Shown: piece by piece, positions 8,354 through 16,750 of the stretch
Layout: each line of letters starts with the position of its first letter
Numbering within the stretch: the first letter of the stretch is position 1
Assembly: GCF_004799515.1 (NCBI RefSeq)
Contig: NZ_SSMX01000020.1
Span: 1-63,866 of the forward strand
DNA length: 63,866 nucleotides
From: Phenylobacterium sp.
Lineage (GTDB): Bacteria; Pseudomonadota; Alphaproteobacteria; Caulobacterales; Caulobacteraceae
Direction of reading: 5' to 3'
Translations under genes and position numbers: made by a program
The notes under the pieces: model-generated
Database searches by the model: none
Told to the model about the DNA's origin: nothing
What the model saw: only the letters and a program-made list of their open reading frames with translations

Positions 8354-8466
8354 TGCTCCCCCGCTGGGGGAGCTGTCAGCGAAGCTGACTGATGGGGTCG
8401 TCAGCGGCTTTGGAGCCGACCCCCTCCGGCGCTTCGCGCCACCTCCCCCGAAGGGGAGGAATTTCA
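8354..8466. repeat. Intergenic repeat, CTCCCCC/GGGGGAGCTGTC family, second copy
   Basis: GCTCCCCCGCTGGGGGAGCTG, GCGAAGC, then ACTGATGGGGTC, a spacer with GGAGCCGACCCCCTCC, and the closing CACCTCCCCCGAAGGGGAGG plus AATTT. Matches the copy at 6048-6197 module by module and sits between convergent genes. Confidence 0.6.
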
Positions 8467-8631
8467 GTTCCCGTGCGGATACTGCGGCAGGCTGTCGTCG
8501 ATTGTCACCCAGTCCAGCTTCTCGCTGATCCAGATGTGCGAGCCGGTCAATGTGCGGCTCCGCCATTGCCACAACTGCCGTCGCACCTGGCCGCAGAGGC
8601 GGCCGCCCGTATAGCGGCCGCCCTCGCTCAC
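8464..8631 (-). CDS. Possible 55-residue Trp-rich protein coupled to the upstream gene
   Basis: GTG at 8631 overlaps the TGA of the deoxyhypusine-synthase-like gene (GTGA), an arrangement typical of translational coupling. The product is basic in its first half and contains WQWRSR and WISEKLDWVTIDD; the composition does not look like random GC-rich frame. Not recognised as a known family. The alternative is that it is non-coding 3' sequence. Confidence 0.35.
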   Translation of the reverse strand: MSEGGRYTGGRLCGQVRRQLWQWRSRTLTGSHIWISEKLDWVTIDDSLPQYPHGN

Positions 8632-9683
8632 TTGGCGAACAGCTCGGCCCAGCGGCGCTTCTTGCGGGTCTTCCACGACCCGCGGTGCCAGGCGTCCGAC
8701 GCAATCAACGGCACCACCGTGGTGGCTTCCGCGAACACCATCTGCTCCCAGGTCACGTCGACCTTGCCCCAGGAGCAGGCCTCCTTCAGCGTCGAGGACG
8801 AGCAGGCGCCGTCACGCACGTCCGCGACGGTGATCTGCACGGCGTATTTGTGCATCTCGACCTCGTGGCCGAGGATCTCGGCGCAGACCACGGTGTCCTG
8901 GGCGAAGTTCTTCGGCACGCCGCCGCCCACCATGAAGAGGCCCGTGGCCCCGGCCTTCAGCTTGATCTCGGTGAGCTCGCGGAAGTCGGCCACGGCGTCG
9001 ATGGTCAGGTACGGCTTGCCGGCCTTCATCCGCTCCACCTGGTGCTTTACCAGGCCGAAGCCGGCCGAGCTGTCCACGAAGGCCGGGCAGAAGATCGGAA
9101 CGCCCTCTTCATAGGCGGTCTGCACCAGGGAGCCCGGCTTCTTGGCGTTGCCGGCCGCCAGCCACTTGCCCATCTCGTAGATGAACTCGCGTGAGGAATA
9201 GGGGCGCGGCTCCAGCATCTCGCAGATCGCGTAGATGGTGCTGTCGCAGTTCTGCAGCTCTTCCTCGTCGATGTAGGTGTCGTAGATGCGGTCGATGTAG
9301 AGCTCGCGCAGGTCGCGGTCGTCGACGTTCGACTGGGCCTGGTAGTGCCTGAAGCCGAGGGCTTCGAAGAAATCCATGTCGACGATGGAGGCGCCGGTGG
9401 CCACCACCACGTCGATCATCCCGTAGCTCAGCATGTCGCGGTAGATGTGCATGCAGCCGCCGGCGCTGGTCGACCCGGCGAGCGTCAGCCAGGTGGAGCA
9501 GTCGGCGTCCTCCAGGCTCATCGACCAGATGTCGGCGGCGCGCGCCGTGTCGCGGCTGGTGAAGCTCATCTTGCGCATGGCGTCGATGACGGGCCGCGCA
9601 TCGTACTGGTCGATGGCGACGTGCTCGACGGTGTTGGCCAGCAGTTCGGCCTTGCGGTTCGAGTTCTGAACGTCAGCGTTCAT
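8628..9683 (-). CDS. Deoxyhypusine-synthase-like protein, probable homospermidine/spermidine-type synthase
   Basis: 351 residues of the deoxyhypusine synthase fold. The NAD-dependent aminobutyl-transfer lysine is conserved in EACSWGKVD (Lys about 307). Other family blocks are VVVATGASIVDMDFFEALG, FCPAFVDSSAGFG and GGGVPKNF. Bacteria lack eIF5A, so the family in bacteria is expected to act on free polyamines, for example joining putrescine-derived aminobutyl groups to give homospermidine (family knowledge plus inference). ATG at 9683 begins MNADVQNSNRK. It lies directly downstream of ornithine decarboxylase, which would supply putrescine. Confidence 0.8.
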   Translation of the reverse strand: MNADVQNSNRKAELLANTVEHVAIDQYDARPVIDAMRKMSFTSRDTARAADIWSMSLEDADCSTWLTLAGSTSAGGCMHIYRDMLSYGMIDVVVATGASIVDMDFFEALGFRHYQAQSNVDDRDLRELYIDRIYDTYIDEEELQNCDSTIYAICEMLEPRPYSSREFIYEMGKWLAAGNAKKPGSLVQTAYEEGVPIFCPAFVDSSAGFGLVKHQVERMKAGKPYLTIDAVADFRELTEIKLKAGATGLFMVGGGVPKNFAQDTVVCAEILGHEVEMHKYAVQITVADVRDGACSSSTLKEACSWGKVDVTWEQMVFAEATTVVPLIASDAWHRGSWKTRKKRRWAELFAK

Positions 9684-9725
9684 CTTCGGAAGTTCCCTTC
9701 TGAGAGGTGATCGCCCGTCCATAGG

Positions 9726-9763
9726 AAAGGCGCGACCGGGACGGAGCGACCGGCCGCGCCTTT
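9726..9763 (-). terminator. Strong hairpin between the decarboxylase and DHS-like genes
   Basis: AAAGGCGCG (9726-9734) pairs with CGCGCCTTT (9755-9763), with an additional inner ACCGG/CCGG stem. Read on the minus strand it ends in CCTTTCCTAT, a weak U-tract. It probably lowers read-through from the decarboxylase gene into the synthase gene or stabilises the upstream mRNA end. Confidence 0.55.
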
Positions 9764-9785
9764 AACACGCAGAATGCGACGAGTG

Positions 9786-11057
9786 TTACCGCCGCCGGCG
9801 AGACTTGCCCGCCCGGCCCTTCGGACGCGACAGGCGGACGACCTTGCGGTCCTCCTCCTGCTGCTCGCGCGGCAGGCGGATGGTGCGGCCGGCGAGGCCG
9901 AACATCGAGGCCATGGGGGCGTCGGACACCTCCACGGTCTCGGCGTCGCCGAAGCCGTTGAAGCGGGTGTTCATCGCCACGCCATAGGCGCCCAGCATGC
10001 CGATCTCGACATAATCGCCCTCGCGGACGTCCTCCGGAAGCCAGAACGGACCCGGCATGTGGTCGAGGCTGTCGCAGGTCGGCCCATAGAAACGAAAGGG
10101 CTTCAGGGGGCCCTCCACTTCGCAGGCCTGGCCGTCGGCGCCGCGGAACAGCTTCACCGGAAAGGGCCACTTGGTGTGCGCCGCGTCGAACAGGCTGCCA
10201 TAGCTGCCGTCGTTCAGATAGAGCGCGTCGCCCTTCTTCAGCTCGACCTTGGTGAGGATCGAGGAGGCCTCGGCCACCAGGGCCCGGCCCGGCTCGCACC
10301 ACAGCTCGGTGGTCTCGTGGACCATCATCTCGGCGAAGCCGCGGTCGATGGAGTCCAGATAGTCGGCCATGTCCGGCGGGACCATGCCCGGGTAGATGCT
10401 CGGGAAGCCGCCGCCCACGTCCACCACGTCGGCGAAGACGCCGGCGCGGACGAGGGCGCGGGAGGCCTGGCTCATCGCCGCCTGGAAGGCGGTCGGGCGC
10501 ATGCATTGGCTGCCGACATGGAAGGAGACGCCCATCAGCTCCTGGGTCGCGCGGCGCGCGGCCAACAGCAGGGCCGGCGCGTCATGCGCGTCGACGCCGA
10601 ACTTGCCGGAGAGCGAATAGGCCGCGCCTTCCGCCTGCACGGCCAGGCGGACCATCAGGTTCAGGTCCTTGGCCCCGCCGGTGGCGTCGAGGATCTTGGC
10701 CAGCTCGTCATGGGTGTCGAAGGAGAAGGTCCGCACCCCATGGTCGAAATAGGCCTGGGAGATGGCGCGGCGGCTCTTCACCGGGTGCATGAAGGCCATC
10801 CGCGCGCCGGGCGCGAACTGGGACACCAGCTCGATCTCGGGGACCGAGGCCACGTCGAACGAGTTCACGCCATTGGCCGCAAGGGTTTCGATCACCCACG
10901 GCGAAGGGTTGGCCTTCACGGCGTAGAAAACGTCGCCTTTGAACTTGTCCTGGAACCAGCGCGCCGCGGTCGCTACGGCATCCGGTCGCGCAAGGGCGAC
11001 GGGACGTTCCGGGGAGCGATCGCGGACCAGGTCCAGGGGCGTATGATACGTGTGCAA
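9786..11057 (-). CDS. speC: Ornithine decarboxylase, alanine-racemase fold
   Basis: 423 residues with the assigned start. Group IV PLP decarboxylase converting ornithine to putrescine. PLP lysine in FYAVKANPSP (Lys about 48), glycine-rich VDVGGGFPSIYPG for the phosphate, HVGSQC, and the catalytic-cysteine loop GPTCDSLD near the C-terminus, followed by GAYGVAMNTRFNGFG. The open frame runs 28 codons further upstream, but those codons (GGA, TCA, ACT, TTA, CGT) do not fit this genome and the sequence is highly structured, so TTG at 11057, giving MHTYHTPLDLV, is preferred. Symbol follows the enzyme; speF is also used. Confidence 0.85.
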   Translation of the reverse strand: MHTYHTPLDLVRDRSPERPVALARPDAVATAARWFQDKFKGDVFYAVKANPSPWVIETLAANGVNSFDVASVPEIELVSQFAPGARMAFMHPVKSRRAISQAYFDHGVRTFSFDTHDELAKILDATGGAKDLNLMVRLAVQAEGAAYSLSGKFGVDAHDAPALLLAARRATQELMGVSFHVGSQCMRPTAFQAAMSQASRALVRAGVFADVVDVGGGFPSIYPGMVPPDMADYLDSIDRGFAEMMVHETTELWCEPGRALVAEASSILTKVELKKGDALYLNDGSYGSLFDAAHTKWPFPVKLFRGADGQACEVEGPLKPFRFYGPTCDSLDHMPGPFWLPEDVREGDYVEIGMLGAYGVAMNTRFNGFGDAETVEVSDAPMASMFGLAGRTIRLPREQQEEDRKVVRLSRPKGRAGKSRRRR

Positions 11058-11165
11058 TTCACGTAACCCCCAACGGATAGTTGAACCCAATCCGGCGTTA
11101 GCAGCGCTTTTCAGGACATCGGGTCCGCCGGAAGGCGCCACATAGGGTCATCGGACGGGGATGTA
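11058..11165 (-). promoter_or_regulatory. Structured leader RNA of the ornithine decarboxylase gene (speF-type element)
   Basis: Read on the minus strand it holds successive hairpins: CGCC-TTCC-GGCG (11127-11138), CGGAT/ATCCG around 11074-11094, and TACGTG/CACGTA at 11047-11065, whose 7-base loop contains the TTG start codon. Codon bias collapses at exactly this boundary. Alphaproteobacteria are known to carry a conserved RNA (speF motif) upstream of ornithine decarboxylase genes; position and structure fit, but I could not align it to a covariance model. Likely controls translation start in response to a polyamine-pathway signal. Confidence 0.6.
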
Positions 11166-11242
11166 AAGTATTGAATCCAGGCTTTTCGACGCGGGTGTCC
11201 CAGGGGTTTGACGCCGGGGGCGGCGCACGGTCCCCTCACAGC

Positions 11243-11251
11243 TTATCCACA
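11243..11251 (+). promoter_or_regulatory. Single perfect DnaA box
   Basis: TTATCCACA, the consensus DnaA 9-mer, 12 bases ahead of the TPR-glycosyltransferase start. A GAATC (GANTC, CcrM methylation) site lies at 11173-11177. A lone box may be regulatory or chance. Confidence 0.35.
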
Positions 11252-11262
11252 GGGGGCCAGGC

Positions 11263-12846
11263 ATGACGACCGAGGCGGACGTGGCGGGCCAAATCGCCGA
11301 GCTGGTGGCGTTGGGCCGCGGCCTGGCGGACTCCGGCAAGGCCAACGCCGCGGCGCAGGTGTTCCAGGGCCTGCACGCCCTCGATCCGGCCCATCCGGAG
11401 GTGAACAAGCAGCTCGGGATCATCCTGGCCACCCGGGGCGATTTCGCCGGTGCGGCGCCGTTCCTGGAGCGGGCCGTGGCCGCCGCGCCGCAGGACGTCC
11501 TGGCGCACAACGCGCTCAGCGCCTGCCGCTTCGAGGCCGGCGCCTTCGAGGCGGCCCTGGCCAGCGCCGACACCGCGCTCGCCCTGCTCCCCGACTTCGC
11601 GCCTGCGCTGAACAACCGCGGCAACGCGCTCTTGCGGCTGGGGCGGCCGGCTGAGGCCCTCGAGGCCCAGGAGCTGGCGGCGGCCTTGACGCCGGAGGAC
11701 GCGATCGTCTGGCTGAACCTCGCCAATGCGCAGCGCGACGTGGGCCAGCCGCACGCCGCCCTGGCCAGTCTGGAAAAGACCCTGGCGCTCGATCCAGGCC
11801 TTCACCAGGCCCACACCAACGCCGGCAATGTGCTGCAGGACCTGGGGCGGCGCGAGGAGGCGCTGGACCGCTACGCCGCCGCCCTGGCCCTCGATCCCGG
11901 CTCCGTGGACGCCCACTGGAACCGCAGCCTGCTGAACCTGCTGATGGGGAACTTCGAGGCCGGTTGGCGCGAATATGAGTGGCGCTGGCGGCGCGACGCG
12001 CGGGAGAGCCGGCCGCGCGGCCTGGCCGCGCCGCTCTGGCAGGGCGAGCCGCTGACGGGCCAGACCCTTCTGCTCCATTGCGAGCAGGGTCTGGGCGATT
12101 CCGTCCAGTTCATCCGCTTCGCGACGCAGGCCGCCGCACGAGGCGCCCGGGTGATCGTCGAGGCTTTTCCGACGCTCATCGAACTGTTCCGCTCCGCCGA
12201 CGGCGTCGCCGAAGTCACGCCGCGCAGCGCGGCGCCGCCGGTCACGGACTTCCAATGCCCGCTGATGAGCCTGCCCTTGGCGCTGGGCGCCTTCGATCCG
12301 CCGCGGACTGACGTCCCCTATCTCGCGCCCTCGGCCGAGCGCCGCGCGGCCTGGCGCGAGCGGCTGGGGCCGGCGTCGCGCCCCCGCGTCGGCCTGGTGG
12401 CGAGCGGAAGCCCGAGCCATCGCGCCGACCATCTGCGCAGCCTGCCGCTGGCCCATCTGCTGGCCGCCGCGCCCCAGGGGCTGGAGCTCCATCTGCTGCA
12501 GAAGGAAGTCTCCGCCGCCGAGCGCGACGCCGCCATGGCGCGGGACGTGAGCATCTGGGCCGAACGCCTCACGGATTTCGCCGACACCGCCGCCCTTTGC
12601 GAGCTCATGGACCTGGTGGTCAGCGTCGACACCGGCGTCGCCCACCTGGCCGGGGCCCTGGCCCGTCCGGTCAATATCCTCATCGCCTTCGACCCGGACT
12701 GGCGCTGGGGCGTGTCCGGCGAGGCCAGCGCCTGGTATCCGACCGCGCGCGTCCTGCGGCAGGCCGCGCGCGGCGACTGGTCGGCCCCCTTGGCGGCGCT
12801 CGCCCAGGACCTCGCCGCCCTCGCCGGCCCGCGCCGGTCGCGCTAG
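11263..12846 (+). CDS. TPR protein with C-terminal glycosyltransferase-like domain
   Basis: 527 residues. The first about 230 are tandem tetratricopeptide repeats (signature pieces such as ALNNRGNALLRLGRPAEALE and HTNAGNVLQDLGRREEALDRY). LLNLLMGNFEAGWREYEWRW then leads into a GT-B-like domain with LLLHCEQGLGDSVQFIRF and, late, VSVDTGVAHLAGALARPV, which resembles the donor-binding end of glycosyltransferase family 9/41-like proteins. Cytoplasmic; no signal peptide. In Caulobacteraceae such proteins are often flagellin or surface-glycan modifiers, but no flagellar gene is nearby, so the substrate is unknown. Confidence 0.75.
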   Translation: MTTEADVAGQIAELVALGRGLADSGKANAAAQVFQGLHALDPAHPEVNKQLGIILATRGDFAGAAPFLERAVAAAPQDVLAHNALSACRFEAGAFEAALASADTALALLPDFAPALNNRGNALLRLGRPAEALEAQELAAALTPEDAIVWLNLANAQRDVGQPHAALASLEKTLALDPGLHQAHTNAGNVLQDLGRREEALDRYAAALALDPGSVDAHWNRSLLNLLMGNFEAGWREYEWRWRRDARESRPRGLAAPLWQGEPLTGQTLLLHCEQGLGDSVQFIRFATQAAARGARVIVEAFPTLIELFRSADGVAEVTPRSAAPPVTDFQCPLMSLPLALGAFDPPRTDVPYLAPSAERRAAWRERLGPASRPRVGLVASGSPSHRADHLRSLPLAHLLAAAPQGLELHLLQKEVSAAERDAAMARDVSIWAERLTDFADTAALCELMDLVVSVDTGVAHLAGALARPVNILIAFDPDWRWGVSGEASAWYPTARVLRQAARGDWSAPLAALAQDLAALAGPRRSR

Positions 12847-12949
12847 ACCGGACGCGGGCGGGCGTGCCATGAAGCGCGGGGGCGAGGACAGGCGGCGCAG
12901 CGTCTGCATCCAGGCGCCGCCAAGCGGGGAAAGCCTTCAAAAGACGTCC

Positions 12950-13744
12950 ATGTCCGACGCCGCCGTCCTCTCCATCCGCAAGGCCTCCAAGAGCTTCGGT
13001 CCGCGCCGCGCCCTGGACGGCGTCTCGCTGGACGTCCGCAAGGGCGAGATGATCGCGCTGATCGGCCCCTCGGGCTCCGGCAAGTCGACCCTCTTGCGCT
13101 CGATCAGCGGCCTGCAGACCATCGACGCGGGCGAGGGTGTCATCGAGGCCTTCGGCGGCCTGGTGCAGGAGAACGGCCACATCCATTCCGGAGTGCGGCA
13201 GACCCGCACCCGCATCGGCTTCATCGCCCAGCAGTTCAACCTGGTGGGCCGGCTGTCCTTGTTCACCAACGTGGCCCTGGGCTCGCTCGGCCGTATCGAG
13301 ACCTGGCGCGGGCTCTTAGGGTTGTGGCCGGAGGAGACCAAGGCCGCGGCCATGGCGGCGCTGGCGCGGGTGGGCGTCGCCGACTACGCCGGCCAACGGG
13401 CCAACACCCTTTCCGGCGGCCAGCAGCAGCGTGGCGCCATCGCTCGAGCCCTGGTGCAGCAGGCCAAGATCGTCCTGGCCGACGAGCCGGTGGCCTCGCT
13501 GGATCCGGTTTCCGCGCGGCGCGTCATGGAAAGCCTGCGCGACTTGAACCGCCAGGACGGGCTCACCGTCCTCGTCACCCTGCACCAGGTCGACTACGCC
13601 ATGCGCTATTGCGACCGGGTGGTGGCGCTGAAAGCCGGCCGCATCGTCTATGATGGCCCTGCCGACGGGCTCTCGACCCCGCAGCTGATCGACATCTACG
13701 GTCCCGAATTCGAAGACGTGTTCTGGGAAGGAGCCCCCAAATGA
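12950..13744 (+). CDS. phnC: Phosphonate/phosphite ABC transporter ATP-binding protein
   Basis: 264 residues. Walker A GPSGSGKSTLL, ABC signature [15 protein letters not shown], Walker B IVLADEPVASLD and the switch His in VLVTLHQVDYA. The insertion GFIAQQFNLVGRLSLFTNVALGSLGR with the following WRGLLGLWPEE is typical of PhnC. Start ATG at 12950 (MSDAAVLSIRKASK) was preferred to 12869, whose extra residues match nothing. First gene of phnCDE; its stop overlaps the phnD start (ATGA). Confidence 0.92.
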   Translation: MSDAAVLSIRKASKSFGPRRALDGVSLDVRKGEMIALIGPSGSGKSTLLRSISGLQTIDAGEGVIEAFGGLVQENGHIHSGVRQTRTRIGFIAQQFNLVGRLSLFTNVALGSLGRIETWRGLLGLWPEETKAAAMAALARVGVADYAGQRANTLSGGQQQRGAIARALVQQAKIVLADEPVASLDPVSARRVMESLRDLNRQDGLTVLVTLHQVDYAMRYCDRVVALKAGRIVYDGPADGLSTPQLIDIYGPEFEDVFWEGAPK

Positions 13745-14760
13745 TCGCGCGTCGCCTCTTCCGCGGCCTGGCCGCGGCCGCCCTCGCCGCCGCGGCGCTG
13801 GCCGGCTGCAGCCCCAAGGCGGGATCCCCGGCCGGCGATACGCCCAAGGAGATCACCTTCTCCATCCTGTCGGCGGAGAACCAGGCCTCCATGCAGCCGC
13901 TCTGGCAGCCGCTGCTGGACGACATGTCGGCGCAGATCGGGGTGAAGGTGAAGCCCTACTTCTCGTCCAACTACACCTCCCAGATCGAGGCGATGCGCTT
14001 CAAGCAGGTGCAGGTGGGCTGGTTCTCCGCCCTGCCGGCCCTGGACGCCGTGGAGCGCGCCGACGGCGAGGTGCTGGGCCGGGTGATCGATGCCGGGGGC
14101 GATGCGACCTACAAGTCGGTGATCATCGTCCGCAAGGGCTCGGGCATCACCCTGGATAAGGTCCTGGCCTGCGGCCAGAAGTACAACTTCGGCATCGGCG
14201 ATCCGCAGTCGACCTCGGGCACGCTGGCGCCCATGGCCTATCTCTTCACGCCCAAGGGCATCGATCCCACCAAGTGCTTCAAGGCGGTGCGCTCCGCCAG
14301 CCACCAGGCCAATTCCTTCTCCGTCGCCAACGGCGTGCTGGACGTGGCCACCAACAACACGGTGGGGATCGTCTTCTTCAATCGCGAGAAGCCGGAGCTG
14401 GGCGCGAAGATCGAGACCATCTGGACGTCGCCGCCCCTGCCGGAAAGCTCCATCGTCGCGCGCAAGGACCTCGACCCGGCGGTCAAGGAGAAGATGCGCC
14501 AGTTCTTCCTGACCTACGGCACCGGCACGGGTCCCGTGGCCGACAAGCAGCGCACGGTGCTCAAGAACCTGGCCTATGGCGGCTTCCGCCCGGCGGACAA
14601 TTCCTATCTCGACCCGGTGCGCGAGATGCAGGCCTCCGAAGCCCTGGCCGAGGCCAAGCGCGGAGGCGACCCGGCCAAGACCGCCGCGGCCCAGGCGGCC
14701 TTCGAAAAGATCCACGCCGCCGCCGAGGCCAAGCGGGCCAAGGAGCCGGACGCTTCATGA
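13741..14760 (+). CDS. phnD: Phosphonate/phosphite ABC transporter substrate-binding lipoprotein
   Basis: 339 residues. Signal peptide with lipobox ALAGC at about residues 18-22, so the mature protein is a lipoprotein in the periplasm. ITFSILSAENQASMQPLWQPLL starts the PhnD fold; later FGIGDPQSTSGTLAPMAYLF holds the serine/threonine phosphonate-binding loop, and ASHQANSFSVANGVLD the helix after it. No C-P lyase genes follow, so the ligand may be phosphonate, phosphite or phosphate. ATGA overlaps on both sides tie it to phnC and phnE. Confidence 0.9.
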   Translation: MIARRLFRGLAAAALAAAALAGCSPKAGSPAGDTPKEITFSILSAENQASMQPLWQPLLDDMSAQIGVKVKPYFSSNYTSQIEAMRFKQVQVGWFSALPALDAVERADGEVLGRVIDAGGDATYKSVIIVRKGSGITLDKVLACGQKYNFGIGDPQSTSGTLAPMAYLFTPKGIDPTKCFKAVRSASHQANSFSVANGVLDVATNNTVGIVFFNREKPELGAKIETIWTSPPLPESSIVARKDLDPAVKEKMRQFFLTYGTGTGPVADKQRTVLKNLAYGGFRPADNSYLDPVREMQASEALAEAKRGGDPAKTAAAQAAFEKIHAAAEAKRAKEPDAS

Positions 14761-15563
14761 CGGCGGTGACGCCCACGGGGATCCCGGGTCCGCCGCGGCG
14801 GTCCCTGGCCCAACGCGCCCCCGATATCCTGGTCTGGGGCGCGGTCATCGTGCTGCTGTTGATCAGCTTCGGCCCGGTGAACATGAGCCAGTTCGTCAAG
14901 CTGTTCACCAACTCGGAGAACATGCGCGAGTACGGCAAGGACTTCCTGCATCCCGACTGGACCGACTGGCGGCTCTATGTCGACAAGATGTGGCTGACGA
15001 TCCAGATCGCCATGTGGGGGACCTGTCTGGCGGTGGTCATCGCGGTGCCCTTCGGCCTGGCCTGCGCGAAGAACATCTCACCGCCCTGGCTGCAGCAGCC
15101 GATGCGCCTCCTGATGAACCTGTTGCGCTCGGTTCCAGACCTGGTGGTGGGCACCCTGTTCCTGGTCGCCGTGGGCTTGGGCCCGTTCGCCGGCGTGATG
15201 GCGCTCGCCGTCAACACCGGCGCCGTCCTGGCCAAGCTGTTCTCCGAGGCGGTGGAATCCATCGACCGGGGCCCGGTCGAGGGCGTGCGGGCCACCGGCG
15301 CCACCCGGCTGCACGAGATCGTCTGGGGGGTCATCCCGCAGGTCGCCCCGCACTGGACCTCATTCGCGCTCTATCGGTTCGAGTCCAATTCGCGCTCGGC
15401 CACGGTTCTCGGCCTAATCGGCGCGGGCGGTATTGGCCAGCTCTTGTTCGAGACGATGAACGCCTTCGACTATCACAAGCTCTCGGCGATCGTGATCGTG
15501 ATCATCGTGGCCGTGACGCTGATCGACCTGCTGTCGCAATTGATGCGCAGCCGCCTGCAGTAG
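14757..15563 (+). CDS. phnE: Phosphonate/phosphite ABC transporter permease
   Basis: 268 residues with a first transmembrane segment at about 24-42 and four or five more in the BPD_transp_1 domain. The EAA-type cytoplasmic loop reads EGVRATGATRLHEIVWGVIPQ, and GLIGAGGIGQLLFETMNAFDYHK is characteristic of PhnE. ATG at 14757 overlaps the phnD stop. Last gene of the phn operon. Confidence 0.92.
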   Translation: MTAVTPTGIPGPPRRSLAQRAPDILVWGAVIVLLLISFGPVNMSQFVKLFTNSENMREYGKDFLHPDWTDWRLYVDKMWLTIQIAMWGTCLAVVIAVPFGLACAKNISPPWLQQPMRLLMNLLRSVPDLVVGTLFLVAVGLGPFAGVMALAVNTGAVLAKLFSEAVESIDRGPVEGVRATGATRLHEIVWGVIPQVAPHWTSFALYRFESNSRSATVLGLIGAGGIGQLLFETMNAFDYHKLSAIVIVIIVAVTLIDLLSQLMRSRLQ

Positions 15564-15613
15564 GCGGCAAAGTCCGGGGGCGGACGTTTCAGAACCGTCA
15601 CGGAAGCCCCTCG

Positions 15614-15631
15614 GTGTCACCAAACTGTCGT
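15614..15631 (+). promoter_or_regulatory. Candidate Pho box upstream of pstS
   Basis: GTGTCAC at 15614-15620, four bases (CAAA), then CTGTCGT at 15625-15631: two direct 7-mers with 11-bp spacing, the geometry of the PhoB-binding consensus CTGTCAT-N4-CTGTCAC. A further CCGTCAC lies at 15595-15601. It sits 64 bases before the pstS start. PhoB control is inferred; no phoB is in the window. Confidence 0.5.
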
Positions 15632-15694
15632 CGCCGATCAGTAAGCACCGTCGCGAGAGCGGCATGGATGGGGCGCTCTTTTCAGGAGAGAACC

Positions 15695-16735
15695 ATGTTG
15701 AAAATTCTAGGGGCGGCGTTCGGCGCGGCCTTGATCGTTGGCGTGGCCACGCAGGCCGCCGCCGCGGGTTCGATTTCGGGCGCTGGCGCGACCTTCCCGG
15801 CCCCGGTCTACAACAAGTGGGCCGAGGCCTATAAGGCCCAGACCCAGACCGCCCTGAACTATCAGGCGATCGGTTCGGGCGGCGGGATCAAGCAGATCCA
15901 AGCCTCCACCGTCGACTTCGGCGCCAGCGACAAGCCGCTGAAGCTGGAAGACCAGGCCAAGGACGGCCTGGTGATGTTCCCGACCGTGATCGGCGGCATC
16001 GTCCCGGTGATGAACCTGCCCGGCTTCAAGCCCGGCCAGCTGAAGATGACCGGCGCGAACCTCGCCGACATCTACCGCGGCGCGATCAAGAACTGGAACG
16101 ACCCGATCCTGGCCAAGGCCAACCCGGGCCTGAAGCTGCCGAACCTGCCGATCACCGTCGTGCACCGCTCGGACGGCTCGGGCACCACCTTCCTGTTCAC
16201 CAGCTACCTCAGCCTCGAGGCCCCGCACTGGGCCAGCGAAGTCGGCGCCAACGACAGCGTCCAATGGCCGGTGGGCCTGGGCGGCAAGGGCAACGACGGC
16301 GTCGCGGCCTTCGTGAAGCAGACGCCCGGCTCGATCGGCTACGTCGAGTACGCCTACGCCAAGCAGAACGCGATGACCTACGCGCTGATGCAGGACAAGG
16401 CCGGCCAGTTCATCGCCCCCACGGCGGCGAACTTCAAGGCGGCCGCGGCCAACGCCAAGTGGACCGAAGCCCCCGGCTTCTACCTGCTGCTGCTGGACCA
16501 GCCGGGCGCCAACGCCTGGCCGATCACCGGCGCCACCTTCATCCTGATGCACGCCAAACAGACCGACGCGGCCAAGGGCAAGGACGTCCTGGCCTTCTTC
16601 GACTGGGCCTACAAGAACGGCGACGCTGCCGCCGAACAGCTTGACTACGTGCCGCTGCCGGCCAACGTGAAGGACCTGATCCGCAAGTCCTGGTCCAAGA
16701 TCGTCGGCCCGGACGGCAAGCCCGTCTACAAGTAG
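15695..16735 (+). CDS. pstS: Phosphate ABC transporter substrate-binding protein PstS
   Basis: 346 residues with a cleavable signal peptide (MLKILGAAFGAALIVGVA, cleavage after AAAA). The mature start SISGAGATFPAPVYNKWAEAY is the classical phosphate-binding loop; IGSGGGIKQI, DFGASDKPL, VVHRSDGSGTTF and LGGKGNDGVAAFV complete the family signatures. The ATG is preceded by AGGAG at 15684-15688. A terminator-like hairpin separates it from pstC, which could let pstS be expressed in excess of the permease. Confidence 0.96.
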   Translation: MLKILGAAFGAALIVGVATQAAAAGSISGAGATFPAPVYNKWAEAYKAQTQTALNYQAIGSGGGIKQIQASTVDFGASDKPLKLEDQAKDGLVMFPTVIGGIVPVMNLPGFKPGQLKMTGANLADIYRGAIKNWNDPILAKANPGLKLPNLPITVVHRSDGSGTTFLFTSYLSLEAPHWASEVGANDSVQWPVGLGGKGNDGVAAFVKQTPGSIGYVEYAYAKQNAMTYALMQDKAGQFIAPTAANFKAAAANAKWTEAPGFYLLLLDQPGANAWPITGATFILMHAKQTDAAKGKDVLAFFDWAYKNGDAAAEQLDYVPLPANVKDLIRKSWSKIVGPDGKPVYK

Positions 16736-16750
16736 ACGCGAAAGCTTCCG

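Noticed and set aside
11058..11141. N-terminal extension of ornithine decarboxylase to GTG 11141
   Set aside because: Codons are atypical for the genome and the sequence is a structured leader; enzyme homology begins with HTYHTP.
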